From Oceanicola sp. 22II-s10i (lineage in GTDB: Bacteria > Pseudomonadota > Alphaproteobacteria > Rhodobacterales > Rhodobacteraceae): a stretch of DNA of 64,000 bases. Numbering within the stretch: the stretch's first letter is position 1; every line of letters begins with the position of its first letter. The stretch lies in contig NZ_AQQU01000010.1 of assembly GCF_002210105.1 (NCBI RefSeq), positions 62,001 to 126,000 of the forward strand. Reading direction: 5' to 3'. Positions 1 through 9,086 of the stretch are shown here, piece by piece. Position numbers and translations under genes: made by a program. Below the pieces are notes generated by a model. The model did no database searches. It was given only the letters and a program-made list of their open reading frames with translations, and had not been told where the DNA came from.

Positions 1-98
1 CGGCGGCGACGCAGGTCGTCGAGCAGGGTCTGGAACTCGGCGGCGTTGCGTTTGAATTCGTCCGACGCGGTGGAGACTGCGGAGGTGATGACGCTCAT
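1..98 (-). CDS. Acyl-CoA carboxylase carboxyltransferase (beta) subunit, N-terminal fragment
   Basis: Only the first 32 codons lie in the window; the gene continues off the left edge. The start at 98 has a purine-rich ribosome site (GGGAAAGGGG) a few bases upstream. The residues resemble the N-terminal helix of carboxyltransferase beta subunits such as methylcrotonyl- or geranyl-CoA carboxylase (an ASDEFKRNAAEFQTLLDDLR-like stretch). It follows an HMG-CoA-lyase-like gene and a crotonase on the same strand, the usual company of a carboxylase that acts on an unsaturated branched acyl-CoA. The assignment rests on a short fragment plus context, so it is tentative. Confidence 0.5.
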   Translation of the reverse strand, partial: MSVITSAVSTASDEFKRNAAEFQTLLDDLRRR

Positions 99-256
99 GA
101 GCCGGCCCCTTTCCCGTGCCGGTCGGCGGTCAGGATGGCGGGACGGTCCCGATCGCCGGGGCCAGGCCCCGGCGATCCGGGGCGTCTGTAAGTGTCTTGC
201 TGTGTCATCTGGCCCTTCGGCGATCTGGAAGTCTCATGCGCGTTTCGCGGGTGGCG

Positions 257-1042
257 TCAGGTGCCGGTCCATTTCGGGGCACGCTTTTCGGCGAACGCCC
301 GCGGACCTTCCTGCGCATCGTTGCTGGCATAGACGTCGCGATAGATGTGCCATGCCGTCTCCGCCGCGTTGTCGGCACCGACACTCATGGCGGTGAGGAT
401 CGCGCGCTTGCCGGCCGCGACCGACATGGGCGCGTTGTCGCGAATGCGTTCGGCCAGGTCCTGCGCGCGCCGCAGAACGGCCTCGCGGTCGGGTTCGAGG
501 TAGTTGATGAACCCGAGCTTCTCGAGCTTCTCGATCGGGTACATGTCGCCGGTCATGGTCATTTCCATCAGGATCGGCTCGGGCAGCATCCAGACCAGCG
601 GCATGCCCCAGGGCGACCCGCGGCCGATCTTGGTTTCGGTGATCCCGATGGTCGCCCCGGACTGGCCGACCCGGATGTCGGAATTGAGGCTGAGCAGCAT
701 GCCGCCCGCCGCCACGTGACCCGACATTGCGGCAATGATCGGCACCTTCACCCGGCGCATCCGGGTCTGGAACGCATCGCGGTGGTAGGTGAGGATGTCC
801 TCGCCCGTCTCCGCCTTCATCCGCGCGGCTTCTTTCAGATCGAGCCCGGCACAGAAGGTTCCGCAATCGGCCGAGGTCAGGATGACCACGCGGATCTCCG
901 GCGTCTGGTCGATCTTCTCCCAGATCTTGCCCAGCCCGTTCGAGACCGAAATGGAAAGCGCGTTCCGCGCCTCGGGCCTGTTGATTGAGACGGTCGCGAT
1001 ACCGTCCTTCACGTCGAACAGAAGATCATCCTTCTGGTCCAT
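257..1042 (-). CDS. Enoyl-CoA hydratase/isomerase family protein
   Basis: 261-residue crotonase-fold enzyme expected to hydrate an enoyl-CoA in the cytosol. Visible hallmarks are the N-terminal INRPEARNALS stretch, the first oxyanion-hole segment CAGLDLKEA, the second glycine-rich segment GHVAAGGM, and the C-terminal FAEKRAPKWTG tail typical of the family. A longer reading frame runs upstream, but the ATG at 1042 is preferred because GGGAG precedes it at good spacing and the first beta strand follows at once. It lies between the lyase gene (62 bp upstream) and the carboxylase fragment, so it may hydrate the carboxylated enoyl-CoA before the lyase step (inference). The exact substrate is unknown. 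Confidence 0.85.
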   Translation of the reverse strand: MDQKDDLLFDVKDGIATVSINRPEARNALSISVSNGLGKIWEKIDQTPEIRVVILTSADCGTFCAGLDLKEAARMKAETGEDILTYHRDAFQTRMRRVKVPIIAAMSGHVAAGGMLLSLNSDIRVGQSGATIGITETKIGRGSPWGMPLVWMLPEPILMEMTMTGDMYPIEKLEKLGFINYLEPDREAVLRRAQDLAERIRDNAPMSVAAGKRAILTAMSVGADNAAETAWHIYRDVYASNDAQEGPRAFAEKRAPKWTGT

Positions 1043-1103
1043 GCCTGTTCTCCCTCGTTTTGCCCGGCTGCGCCGGGACATGTCTGCCGGTTGTCCGGCG
1101 CCT

Positions 1104-2057
1104 TCAGGCGGCACGCCGCGCGGGCATGCCGTAATGCATGAGCTTGCCGGTCAGCGGGCGGCCGATGATCTCTTCGGCCATGGCCGCCGCGGCGAGGAGC
1201 GCTTCGAGGTCCAGTCCGGTGTCGATGCCCATCTCCTCGCACATGAAGGCCATGTCCTCGGTGCAGATGTTCCCCGCGCCCTGAACATCGGACGCCTTGC
1301 TGAAGGGACATCCCCCCAGCCCGGCGACCGAGCTGTCGAAGAGCGACACGCCCATTTGCAGCGCGGCCAGCACGTTGCCGGCCCCGACGCCGCGGGTGTC
1401 GTGAAGGTGTGTGCCGATGCGGGCATCGGGGACCAGCTCGCGCACCGCCCCGATCATCCGGCGGATCGCCTCGGGATTGCCCCAGCCGACGGTGTCGGCC
1501 AGATAGATCGCGGGCATCGGCACGTTGAGATCCGCGCACAGGTCGACGAGGTATCGGACGTTGTCGAGCACCCGGTCCTGCGGCACGTCGCCTTCGAAAT
1601 TGCAGCCGAAGGCGGTCAGGATATAGGCCTTGTCCAGCGGCACATCGTTGTCGAGGTATAGCTGCGCCCATTTGCCTTGGGCGTCCCGGTTCTCGGCCAC
1701 CGTGCAGTTGTTGTTCATCTTGCAGAACGTGTCGGTGGTGTAGAAGATCAGCTTGCCTTCCATGTCGCAGCCCGGCGTCTGCAGGGCGCGCTGGAATCCC
1801 TTCTCGTTCAACCACAGGCCGGTGTAGCGCACATCGTCGCGCCGGCGGATCATGTCGAAGAGTTCAGGCGTGTCGGCCATCGTCGGCACGGCCTTGGGGC
1901 TGACGAAGGAACCCACCTGGATCTGCTTGAGCCCGGTGTCGGCCAGCGCTTCGACGAACCGCGCGCGCTGCTCCAGCGGATAGCTGCGCTTTTCGATCTG
2001 GAACCCCTCGCGCGGGCCTTCCTCGTGGAATTCCACCACCTTCGGATAATCGCTCAT
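1104..2057 (-). CDS. Hydroxymethylglutaryl-CoA lyase-like (HMGL/DRE-TIM family) enzyme
   Basis: 317-residue TIM-barrel lyase of the HMGL family, which cleaves a 3-hydroxy-3-methyl(or alkyl)glutaryl-CoA to acetyl-CoA plus a ketoacid using a divalent metal. The start carries the EEGPREGFQ variant of the family's EVGPRDGLQ motif. The metal-binding HLHDT segment is present, and GLGGCPFSKASDVQGAGNICTED matches the C-terminal catalytic glycine/cysteine loop. It is the first gene of the minus-strand operon and diverges from the tandem ligase gene across a 193 bp promoter region. The relaxed first motif suggests a substrate different from plain HMG-CoA, for example a longer-branched analogue (inference). 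Confidence 0.8.
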   Translation of the reverse strand: MSDYPKVVEFHEEGPREGFQIEKRSYPLEQRARFVEALADTGLKQIQVGSFVSPKAVPTMADTPELFDMIRRRDDVRYTGLWLNEKGFQRALQTPGCDMEGKLIFYTTDTFCKMNNNCTVAENRDAQGKWAQLYLDNDVPLDKAYILTAFGCNFEGDVPQDRVLDNVRYLVDLCADLNVPMPAIYLADTVGWGNPEAIRRMIGAVRELVPDARIGTHLHDTRGVGAGNVLAALQMGVSLFDSSVAGLGGCPFSKASDVQGAGNICTEDMAFMCEEMGIDTGLDLEALLAAAAMAEEIIGRPLTGKLMHYGMPARRAA

Positions 2058-2108
2058 CCCGAGTCCTCCAATTGCCTCGTCGCCTCGCTTCTCGTGGTGA
2101 ATCAGGCG

Positions 2109-2118
2109 AACACGTGTT
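2109..2118. promoter_or_regulatory. Palindrome AACACGTGTT in a divergent promoter region
   Basis: The 193 bp between the lyase gene (minus) and the tandem ligase gene (plus) must hold both promoters. It contains the perfect 10-bp palindrome AACACGTGTT, an AT-rich stretch around 2150-2185, and an AAGGAGGG ribosome site just before the ligase ATG. The palindrome lies about 50 bp upstream of the lyase start and may be an operator, for instance for the TetR regulator at 8415. No protein-site link can be shown from sequence. Confidence 0.3.
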
Positions 2119-2250
2119 TGTCTAAACGTCTCGGATGGATTCGGTCAACACAAAATATTCCCATATTTTTCCGCAAATAATCGCACTTGCCATAGAGAAA
2201 TACCGCGTGGTAGGAGAACAACCGTTCGTTTTCTAAAAGGAGGGCAGATC

Positions 2251-5200
2251 ATGTCCGACCATGTCGCACATGCGATGTCCGCGCCTGATCGACTGAAAGC
2301 GATGGCCATGGCCACGGCCGAAAACGGGGCTGGTCGAATCGCAGTTGCAGACGCTGATCGCGCGCTCGGCCACGCGGCGTTTCTTGATGCAGCGGCGAGG
2401 GCTGGACGCGGGCTCCTCGATCACGGCGTGACCCTCGGCGACCGGGTTGCCATCCGTTCCGAAAACAGGATCGCCGCCCTGCAGGCGATCTGGGCGTGCG
2501 CCTGGATCGGGGCGATCGCCGTGCCGATGAACACCCGGCTCAGCGATGACGAGGCCGAGGCAATTCTGGACGACTGCGATCCGGTGATGATGATCGCCGA
2601 GGCGCATTTGCTGCCTGGTTCGCGCCCCGGCATGACAAGGGTCGATATCGCGGCCGAGCGGGACGGAGTGGACGGCGCGCTGGCGTTCGGAGAGCTCTGC
2701 GCCGGGCCCGCCGCGTCGCCCGCACCCACGTCCGGCGACGATCCCTTCTGCATCCTCTACACCGCTGCGGCCAGCGGACGGGCCCGCGGCGCGGTGCTTA
2801 CGCATGCGAACATCTGTGCCGGTGCCGACCAGCTCGTCACGGCACTCGACATCGGCGCCGACGATGGCGCCCTCGGCGCGCTGCCGCTCTACCACGCGGC
2901 GGGGCTGACGCTCTGTGTTGCGATGCTTCTGGCGGGCGGCAGGACGGTTCTGACCGCCGGGTTCGACGCGGAACAGGCCGCGCGGCTGGTTCACGAGGGG
3001 CAGGCGACGGTGATGGGGACGTTCTCACCAATGCTGACGCGGATGCTGGACAGTGCGGCCGAGAACGGCTTCGACCTGGCGGCGCTGAAGGCGGTCTTCG
3101 GACTGGAAAGCGCCGAAACGATCGCCCGCCTGAACGCAGCCGCGCCAGCCGCCGACTTCCATGCCGCCTACGGACAGACGCAGACGGCCGGACTGGTATC
3201 GAGCCATCCCTGGCGCGAGGTTCCGGGCAGCGCCGGCCGGCCAATGCATCTGACCGAAATTCGCATAGCAGACGAGACCGGGGAAGCCTGCCCGACAGGC
3301 AGCACGGGCCGGATCATGGTGCGCGGTCCGTCGGTGTTCGCCGGATACTGGGATCAGATCGGCAATAATAGCATCCCGCAGGAAAGCGGCGGCAAGGATG
3401 CTTGGCACGACACCGGTGATCTTGGCCGCATGACCCAAGATGGCACGCTCTGGTTCGAAGGGCAGGCGCCGGCGCACAGGCTGATCAAGTCGGGCGGGGA
3501 GAACGTCTATCCCGCCGAAGTCGAACGTGCCCTTCTGGAACATGCGGACGTGCGCGAAGCCTTCGTCTTTGGTCTGCCTGACGCGGAGTGGGGCGAAACC
3601 GTCGCCGCACTCTGCGTGGGCACGCCGGGGGCAAAAACAAATCTCGGGCGCGACTCGGAGCTCTCGGCTTTTGTCGGCAAGCGGATCGCGGGGTTCAAAC
3701 GCCCGCGCCGGATCGCATTCGTGGACGCCCTGCCGGTCACGGCGGAAGGCGAACGGGATGTCGAGGCCGCCCGGCGGGTCGTCGAGCAAACGCCGACCGG
3801 AGCCACGGACCCGCACCCGTCGTCCGCCGAACCCTATCAATGGGTTCCGAGCGCGGAGCGGATCGAGGGGTCGGTGCTGACGCGGTTCCTGCGCCACACC
3901 GGTTCATCGGATTTCGATACGCTTTCAGCACGTGCGGATGCCGATCCGGGCTGGATCACCGAGCAGGTGCTCGAGTTCTGCGATTTCCGCTTTTTCCGTC
4001 CCTATAGCCGGATCCTCGATACGTCGGCGGGGGTGGAACATGCCCGCTGGTGCGTCGACGGCACGACGAACATTGTCCTGAACTGCATCGACAGGCACAG
4101 GGACACGCCGACATGGACCGCCCCCTACCTGGTGTGGGAGGGCGAAGACGGCGACAGGACCACGCTGACCTATGCCGAAGTCGATGCCGAAGTCGGGCGG
4201 CTGGCGAACGCGCTGATCGCCCTCGGGGTCGGCGCCGACGACCGCGTCGCACTGTACATGCCCAATGTGCCCGAAGCGGTCGTCGCGCTCTTTGCCGTCT
4301 GCAAGATCGGGGCGATCGCCGTCCCACTCTTCTCGGGGTTCGGCGAACAGCCTTTGATCGCACGCCTTCAGGACGCCGAGGTTTCGGTGGTCCTGACCGC
4401 CGAGGGCGGCTGGCGCAAGGGGGCGTTCATCCAGATGAAGGCACCGCTCGACAGCGCGCTGCAGCATTGCCCGGACGTCCGTTCGGTGCTGGTGCTGGCA
4501 CGCCCCGGTGCCGAGGGAACGCCTGCCCCGACGGCGGGGCGCGATCACGACTGGGCCACGCTCTGCGCCGCGCAGTCGCCCGCGTGCGAGACCGCCGAAC
4601 TGCCCGCCGAGGCACCGGCGATCCTGCTGTATACATCCGGCACCACCAGCAAGCCCAAGGGCTGTATCTGGACGCATGTCAGCTTCCTGGCCTCCATGGC
4701 GTTGCGCGACATGCACATCTGCGGCGATTTCCGTGCCGACGACCGCTTCTTCTTCATGAGCGACATGGGCTGGATGGTCGGGCCGATGTCCGCGCTGTTG
4801 CCCGCCTATTTCGGCGCCAGCCTGCTGCTGGCCGAAGGCGCGCCGGACCACCCCGGCCGCGACAGGTTCTGGCGGCTGGTCGATGAACACCGGGTCAGCT
4901 ACCTGGGCGTGTCGCCGACCATCGTCCGGGGACTGATGCGCCATGGCCCCGAAGACGCCCGCAGCTTTGCGTTCGACCGCCTTCGCATGACCTGTTCGGG
5001 CGGAGAGCCGTGGACCGAAGCGGCGTGGCTGTGGTTCTTCGACCATGTCTGCCGCCGCGACGCGCCGATCATCAACCTTGTCGGCGGCACCGAGGTCTGC
5101 GGCTGCAATTTCGTCGGGACGGTGCACCATCCGCAGCGGCCCGGCTCCTTCGGCGCGCGCGGCCTTGGCTGCGGCGTGGACATCGTGGACGACGGCGGCC

Positions 5201-5787
5201 ATCCGGTGGCCGACGGGCAGGTCGGCGAGCTCGTGCTCCGGAATCCCGGCATCGGGATGACGAAAGGTCTGTGGCGCGACGAAGAGCGCTATCTCGACAC
5301 CTACTGGCGCACGCTGCCCGGCATCTGGGTGCATGGCGACTTCGCCCGGCGCGATCCGGACGGGCTCTACTACCTGCTCGGGCGCAGCGACGACACGATC
5401 AAGGTGTCCGGCAAGCGCACCGGCCCGGCCGAAATCGAATCCGCCCTGACCGAAACCGGCGAGGTGAGCGAGGCCGCCGTCGTCGGCGTGCCGGATCCGG
5501 TATCTGGCAGCGCACTGGTGTGCGTCTGCGTCCCGATGCCGGGCTATGAGGCGGATGGCGGGCTTCCCAAGCGTCTTTCGGATGCGGTCGTGTCCCGTAT
5601 GGGGCGCACGTACCGGCCACGCCACGTGCTGCTGGCCGAGGACCTGCCCAAGACACGAAACCTCAAGATCATGCGCCGCGTCATCCGCGCGATCCTCCTG
5701 CGCGAGGATCCGGGCGACCTTTCGGCCATCAGCAATCCCGAAAGCATCGACGCGCTGAAATCCGCGTCCAAGGAGTACGAAGCATGA
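2251..5787 (+). CDS. Tandem two-module ANL (AMP-forming) acyl-CoA synthetase
   Basis: 1178 residues, about twice the usual size. Module 1 (about residues 20-510) has the fold motifs of a medium-chain acyl-CoA ligase (TGD; SGGENVYPAEVE), but its P-loop reads TAAASGRARGA at 171-181 instead of TSGTTGxPKG, and the A10 catalytic lysine is Glu501. Module 2 (about 560-1170) resembles acetyl/acetoacetyl-CoA synthetases, with an intact YTSGTTSKPKG at 794-804, GDFARRDPDG and the A10 lysine at 1139. The A10 motif there is NLK rather than the usual SGK. The frame is open throughout the junction, so this is one polypeptide. The next gene overlaps its stop by 4 bp. Module 2 is probably the working ligase; module 1 may bind a nucleotide or acyl group without catalysis (inference). 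Confidence 0.85.
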   Translation: MSDHVAHAMSAPDRLKAMAMATAENGAGRIAVADADRALGHAAFLDAAARAGRGLLDHGVTLGDRVAIRSENRIAALQAIWACAWIGAIAVPMNTRLSDDEAEAILDDCDPVMMIAEAHLLPGSRPGMTRVDIAAERDGVDGALAFGELCAGPAASPAPTSGDDPFCILYTAAASGRARGAVLTHANICAGADQLVTALDIGADDGALGALPLYHAAGLTLCVAMLLAGGRTVLTAGFDAEQAARLVHEGQATVMGTFSPMLTRMLDSAAENGFDLAALKAVFGLESAETIARLNAAAPAADFHAAYGQTQTAGLVSSHPWREVPGSAGRPMHLTEIRIADETGEACPTGSTGRIMVRGPSVFAGYWDQIGNNSIPQESGGKDAWHDTGDLGRMTQDGTLWFEGQAPAHRLIKSGGENVYPAEVERALLEHADVREAFVFGLPDAEWGETVAALCVGTPGAKTNLGRDSELSAFVGKRIAGFKRPRRIAFVDALPVTAEGERDVEAARRVVEQTPTGATDPHPSSAEPYQWVPSAERIEGSVLTRFLRHTGSSDFDTLSARADADPGWITEQVLEFCDFRFFRPYSRILDTSAGVEHARWCVDGTTNIVLNCIDRHRDTPTWTAPYLVWEGEDGDRTTLTYAEVDAEVGRLANALIALGVGADDRVALYMPNVPEAVVALFAVCKIGAIAVPLFSGFGEQPLIARLQDAEVSVVLTAEGGWRKGAFIQMKAPLDSALQHCPDVRSVLVLARPGAEGTPAPTAGRDHDWATLCAAQSPACETAELPAEAPAILLYTSGTTSKPKGCIWTHVSFLASMALRDMHICGDFRADDRFFFMSDMGWMVGPMSALLPAYFGASLLLAEGAPDHPGRDRFWRLVDEHRVSYLGVSPTIVRGLMRHGPEDARSFAFDRLRMTCSGGEPWTEAAWLWFFDHVCRRDAPIINLVGGTEVCGCNFVGTVHHPQRPGSFGARGLGCGVDIVDDGGHPVADGQVGELVLRNPGIGMTKGLWRDEERYLDTYWRTLPGIWVHGDFARRDPDGLYYLLGRSDDTIKVSGKRTGPAEIESALTETGEVSEAAVVGVPDPVSGSALVCVCVPMPGYEADGGLPKRLSDAVVSRMGRTYRPRHVLLAEDLPKTRNLKIMRRVIRAILLREDPGDLSAISNPESIDALKSASKEYEA

Positions 5788-6923
5788 CAACAAGCGAGAT
5801 GATCCCGGCCCGCCGGGCGGTGTTTACCGAATTGGGCGAAGATTCCCGTGAGGCGATCGAGAAGTTCCTGCGGATCGAGGAACAGCCTGCGCCGGATCCG
5901 GCGGATTGCCGGCCCGACGAGGTGATCGTCCGCGTCGAGAGCTGCGCCGTCTCGTGGATCGACCTCGTCATGGCGACGGGCCAATACCAGCACCGCTGCT
6001 ATCCGCCCTACATCCCCGGTGTCGAATACAGCGGCACCGTCCTCTGGGCGGGGTCGGCCGTGGACGCCTCGCAGATCGCGGTCGGCGATCGTGTGCTGAG
6101 CGACTTCATCGCCTGCGGTCCGCGATCGAAAACCGAATACCAGTCCGCAGGCGGCTTTGCCGGATACGCCGTCGTGCCGGCCGCCGCATTGTGTCGGATC
6201 CCCGAGGGCCTGGACTTCGACCAGGCCGCGAACCTGCTGGCCAGCTACGAAACGGCCTATCATTGCCTGATCACACGCGGCCAGATGCAGCCGGGCGAGA
6301 CGGTCCTGATCCACGGCGCGTCAGGCGCTTCGGGCCTGGCCGCCGTGCAGATCTGCCGGATGATGGGCGTGAACGTCATCGCGACCGGCCGCTACGACGA
6401 CAAGCTCGAGATCGTGCGCGGGCAGGGGGCGGATCACACGATCAACACCCGCAATCCGGACGGCTCGCCGGGCCTGCGGTCCTTCCGTGACGAAGTGAAG
6501 GATCTGACCGGCGGCAAGGGCGTGGACCTCGTGTTCGACACTGTTGGCGGCGATATCTCGCTCGAGAGCCTGCGCTGCGTTTCCTTCGGGGCGCGGTTCC
6601 TGATCGTCGGCTGGACGGCCACGCCGGACGTGGCCGATGGCAAGGGACGGCGCGGGTCGCCCAGGGCGAACCTGCTGCCGACCAACCTCATGCAGATGAA
6701 GGGCCTGACCGTGATGGGGTGTCCCGCCGTCATCACCATCGAACGGAACCCGGCCCTGCGGGAACCCCGCAAGTCGCACATCCTCGAATGGGCCGGAGCG
6801 GGCAAGATCGCTCCGCTGGTTTCAAAGACCTTCGCGATGGACGAGGCCCGCGAGGCATTGCTTGCGCGCTGGACCGGCGGCTTCACCGGCGGCATGGCCC
6901 TGCGTCCCTGGGAAGGTGCCTGA
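5784..6923 (+). CDS. MDR-superfamily NAD(P)H:quinone oxidoreductase / enoyl-CoA reductase-like
   Basis: 379-residue zinc-independent medium-chain dehydrogenase/reductase. The GroES-like N-terminal domain contains PYIPGVEYSGTV. The Rossmann segment carries VLIHGASGASGLAAVQICRMMG, the family's AxxGxxGxxxxQ nucleotide site. A second glycine-rich stretch is LVFDTVGGD. The ATG overlaps the ligase stop codon (ATGA), which implies translational coupling and a shared pathway. It may reduce an enoyl-CoA or a conjugated carbonyl produced from the ligase product (inference). No structural-zinc cysteine cluster is visible. Confidence 0.8.
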   Translation: MTTSEMIPARRAVFTELGEDSREAIEKFLRIEEQPAPDPADCRPDEVIVRVESCAVSWIDLVMATGQYQHRCYPPYIPGVEYSGTVLWAGSAVDASQIAVGDRVLSDFIACGPRSKTEYQSAGGFAGYAVVPAAALCRIPEGLDFDQAANLLASYETAYHCLITRGQMQPGETVLIHGASGASGLAAVQICRMMGVNVIATGRYDDKLEIVRGQGADHTINTRNPDGSPGLRSFRDEVKDLTGGKGVDLVFDTVGGDISLESLRCVSFGARFLIVGWTATPDVADGKGRRGSPRANLLPTNLMQMKGLTVMGCPAVITIERNPALREPRKSHILEWAGAGKIAPLVSKTFAMDEAREALLARWTGGFTGGMALRPWEGA

Positions 6924-7101
6924 CCGGGTTCGGCCACCCGACGATCGAGCGCGTTCGCCGCAGCACGGCGGGGGTTAGACCTCTCCCATGTGCGGCAGAC
7001 GCGCTCGGTTTGGGCTCCAAGCCACTGAGCCCCGAAAGGCATCGCTCCACCCAATCTCATGCGGTGCCGAACGCGATTTCGCGCGCCGGATAGAGTTTCC
7101 G

Positions 7102-7151
7102 TCCCGATGACACGCATCAACATCGGGAGTGAGCGCGTGACGCGCTTTTTT
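7102..7151 (+). terminator. Tandem hairpins, the second a Rho-independent terminator
   Basis: In the 393 bp gap after the ligase-reductase operon, TCCCGATG (7102-7109) pairs perfectly with CATCGGGA (7121-7128) across an 11-base loop. Three bases later AGCGCG (7132-7137) pairs with CGCGCT (7141-7146) over a TGA loop and is followed by six T. The second hairpin has classic terminator form for plus-strand transcription. The rest of the gap holds no gene I can support. Confidence 0.6.
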
Positions 7152-7316
7152 GATCGCGCCCGTCCTCCTGCATGACCACCGGCATTCAAGAATGGCACCC
7201 GGCACCCACGCGTGCACCACGACAGTTCGCCGGACGAGGCGCTTGACCGGTCCATGGATTCTACATAGAGATAGAAAATATCAGCTCCATGGTGGAGCCC
7301 AGGAGGAGCAGCCCAG

Positions 7317-8129
7317 ATGACGTTCGCCCAGTTGGCCATCGCACCCGAAGACACCAAGACGCTCAGGATCGAGAAGCGCGACGGCGTCGCCGTGGTGACG
7401 TTCACACGTCCCAGCGAGCAGAACCCGCTTTCGGAAGAACTGCTGTTCGAACTGACCGCCACGCTCCAGTCGCTGGAGGCTGATCGCGACCTTCACGCCG
7501 TCATCCTGACGGGCGAGGGCAGGAGTTTCTGCGCGGGCGCGCAACTGGGTGTCATCGTTCATCCCGACGGCGTCGACTCCGAAATGCAATACATGCTGGT
7601 ACGGGCCTTCAACCGCCTCGCACAGCTGATCCGCGGCATTGACCTGCCGGTGATTGCGGCGGTGAACGGCAATGCCGTCGGCGGCGGCGCGGCCCTGGCG
7701 CTGTGCTGCGATATCGCCATCGCTGCCGAGAGCGCGCGCTATTATTTCGCCTTTGGACGTGTCGGCGCTTCGTCCTGCGACATGGGGTGCAGCTACATGC
7801 TCCCGCGTGTGGTGGGCTCTGTCGTGGCGCGTCACTGGATGCTGACGGGCAAGGAACTCGACGCGCAGGAAGGCCTCAAGCATGGCCTGTTCGTCGACGT
7901 CGTTCCCGATGGCGAACTGCTGGATGCCGCATTGGCAATCGCAGCCCGCATCCGCGAAGCGACACCCCGCGTCGCGGCCGGCGCCACCAAGATCGCCACC
8001 ATGCGCGGCGAGACGACCGAATTCGACGCCTGCATGGATTACGAGGCCTTCATCCAGACCTTCCTCTTCACACGAGACGAGCACAAGACACGCCTCTCGG
8101 ACCTGATGAAAAAGTTGAAGAAGATCTGA
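7317..8129 (+). CDS. Enoyl-CoA hydratase/isomerase family protein
   Basis: 270-residue crotonase, distinct in sequence from the one at 257-1042. Hallmarks are VVTFTRPSEQNPLS, the oxyanion-hole segment FCAGAQLG, and VNGNAVGGGAALALCCDIAIA. A cysteine-rich insert SSCDMGCSYMLPR replaces the usual PGAGGTQRLPR loop. An AGGAGG ribosome site precedes the ATG. The C-terminal tail is lysine-rich (LMKKLKKI). It stands alone downstream of a terminator and probably has its own promoter in the AT-rich stretch near 7260-7285. The substrate is unknown; the neighbourhood suggests acyl-CoA beta-oxidation. Confidence 0.8.
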   Translation: MTFAQLAIAPEDTKTLRIEKRDGVAVVTFTRPSEQNPLSEELLFELTATLQSLEADRDLHAVILTGEGRSFCAGAQLGVIVHPDGVDSEMQYMLVRAFNRLAQLIRGIDLPVIAAVNGNAVGGGAALALCCDIAIAAESARYYFAFGRVGASSCDMGCSYMLPRVVGSVVARHWMLTGKELDAQEGLKHGLFVDVVPDGELLDAALAIAARIREATPRVAAGATKIATMRGETTEFDACMDYEAFIQTFLFTRDEHKTRLSDLMKKLKKI

Positions 8130-8414
8130 GCCATTGGGCTGGAGGCCGTTATGCACTGCTCACCGGCGCCGAGCCGATCTCGCCGCCGGGCCTGGCACGC
8201 ATTCTACGGCACTGTCGAAATCGTTCCAGCCCTTCGCCATGTACGCAACCGCGGAAAGTCAACGGCAACCGGCTGCACGGCTGTCGGTTTGGGGTGGCGC
8301 CCATAGGGCACGTTCTGCTAACTCTCCCGTTGCCTGTCCGACCGCCGGGTAGCTATCCGCTGACCTGGCAGCTTAAAGGCGCCTCGCGTTCCGAGCCATC
8401 ACAGGGATATATGG

Positions 8415-9086
8415 ATGACGGTCCAGACTTCAGGAAACACGTCGGCTGCTGAGAGCGTTTCCGGAGCGGCCAAGAAGACCCGGAAGTCCGAAAAGACTCG
8501 CCGCAAGATCCTGGATGCGGCGGCCTATTGCCTGAACCATCAGGGCTATGCGCTCATCTCGATGCAGACGATCGCCGAGCACATCAATATCCGCGCGGCC
8601 AGCATCTACTACTACTTCGACAACAAAGACGATCTTGTCGACGAGGTCCTGCGCATCGGCATGGAGGTCGTCTTTGACAAGGTGCGGGACGCGGTCGAGA
8701 GCCTGGACGCCGACGCGACCTGCCGAGAGCGTGTGGAGGCTGCGACGCTCGCGCATCTCACGGCCCTGCTGGATTATGGCGACTACACCTCCGCCAACAT
8801 CCGCAACTTCTCGCTGGTTCCCATGGAGCTCAGGCGGAACAACCTTGCCGTGCGGCGGGCCTATGCGAATTTCTGGCGCGAGCTGTTCGAGCACGGCAGG
8901 CAGAGCGGGGAAATCAACGCAGACGTCGATCTCACTTTGACAAGGCTGCTGCTTATCGGTGGCATCAACTGGTCGACGGACTGGTACAATCCTCGCAAGC
9001 TGCCAGTGGAGCAGATCAGCAAGGAAGTCTGTCGGATTTTCTTCGACGGCGTCGCCGCCCCGCCGACAAGCCAAGATCCGGTCTGA
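8415..9086 (+). CDS. TetR/AcrR family transcriptional regulator
   Basis: 223 residues. The N-terminal helix-turn-helix spans about residues 25-70, with TRRKILDAAAYCLNHQGYALISMQTIAEHINIRAASIYYYFDNKDDLVDEVL showing the typical TetR pattern, including the YYYF signature at the end of the recognition helix. The C-terminal ligand/dimer domain has no specific match I can name. It lies between acyl-CoA genes and is a plausible regulator of them, sensing an acyl-CoA (inference from family habits). The 285 bp upstream of it shows no further gene. Confidence 0.85.
   Translation: MTVQTSGNTSAAESVSGAAKKTRKSEKTRRKILDAAAYCLNHQGYALISMQTIAEHINIRAASIYYYFDNKDDLVDEVLRIGMEVVFDKVRDAVESLDADATCRERVEAATLAHLTALLDYGDYTSANIRNFSLVPMELRRNNLAVRRAYANFWRELFEHGRQSGEINADVDLTLTRLLLIGGINWSTDWYNPRKLPVEQISKEVCRIFFDGVAAPPTSQDPV

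Noticed and set aside
3925-5793. 622-residue open frame antisense to the tandem ligase
   Set aside because: Its composition is that of a mirror frame of GC-rich coding DNA, and the ligase motifs on the other strand are unmistakable.
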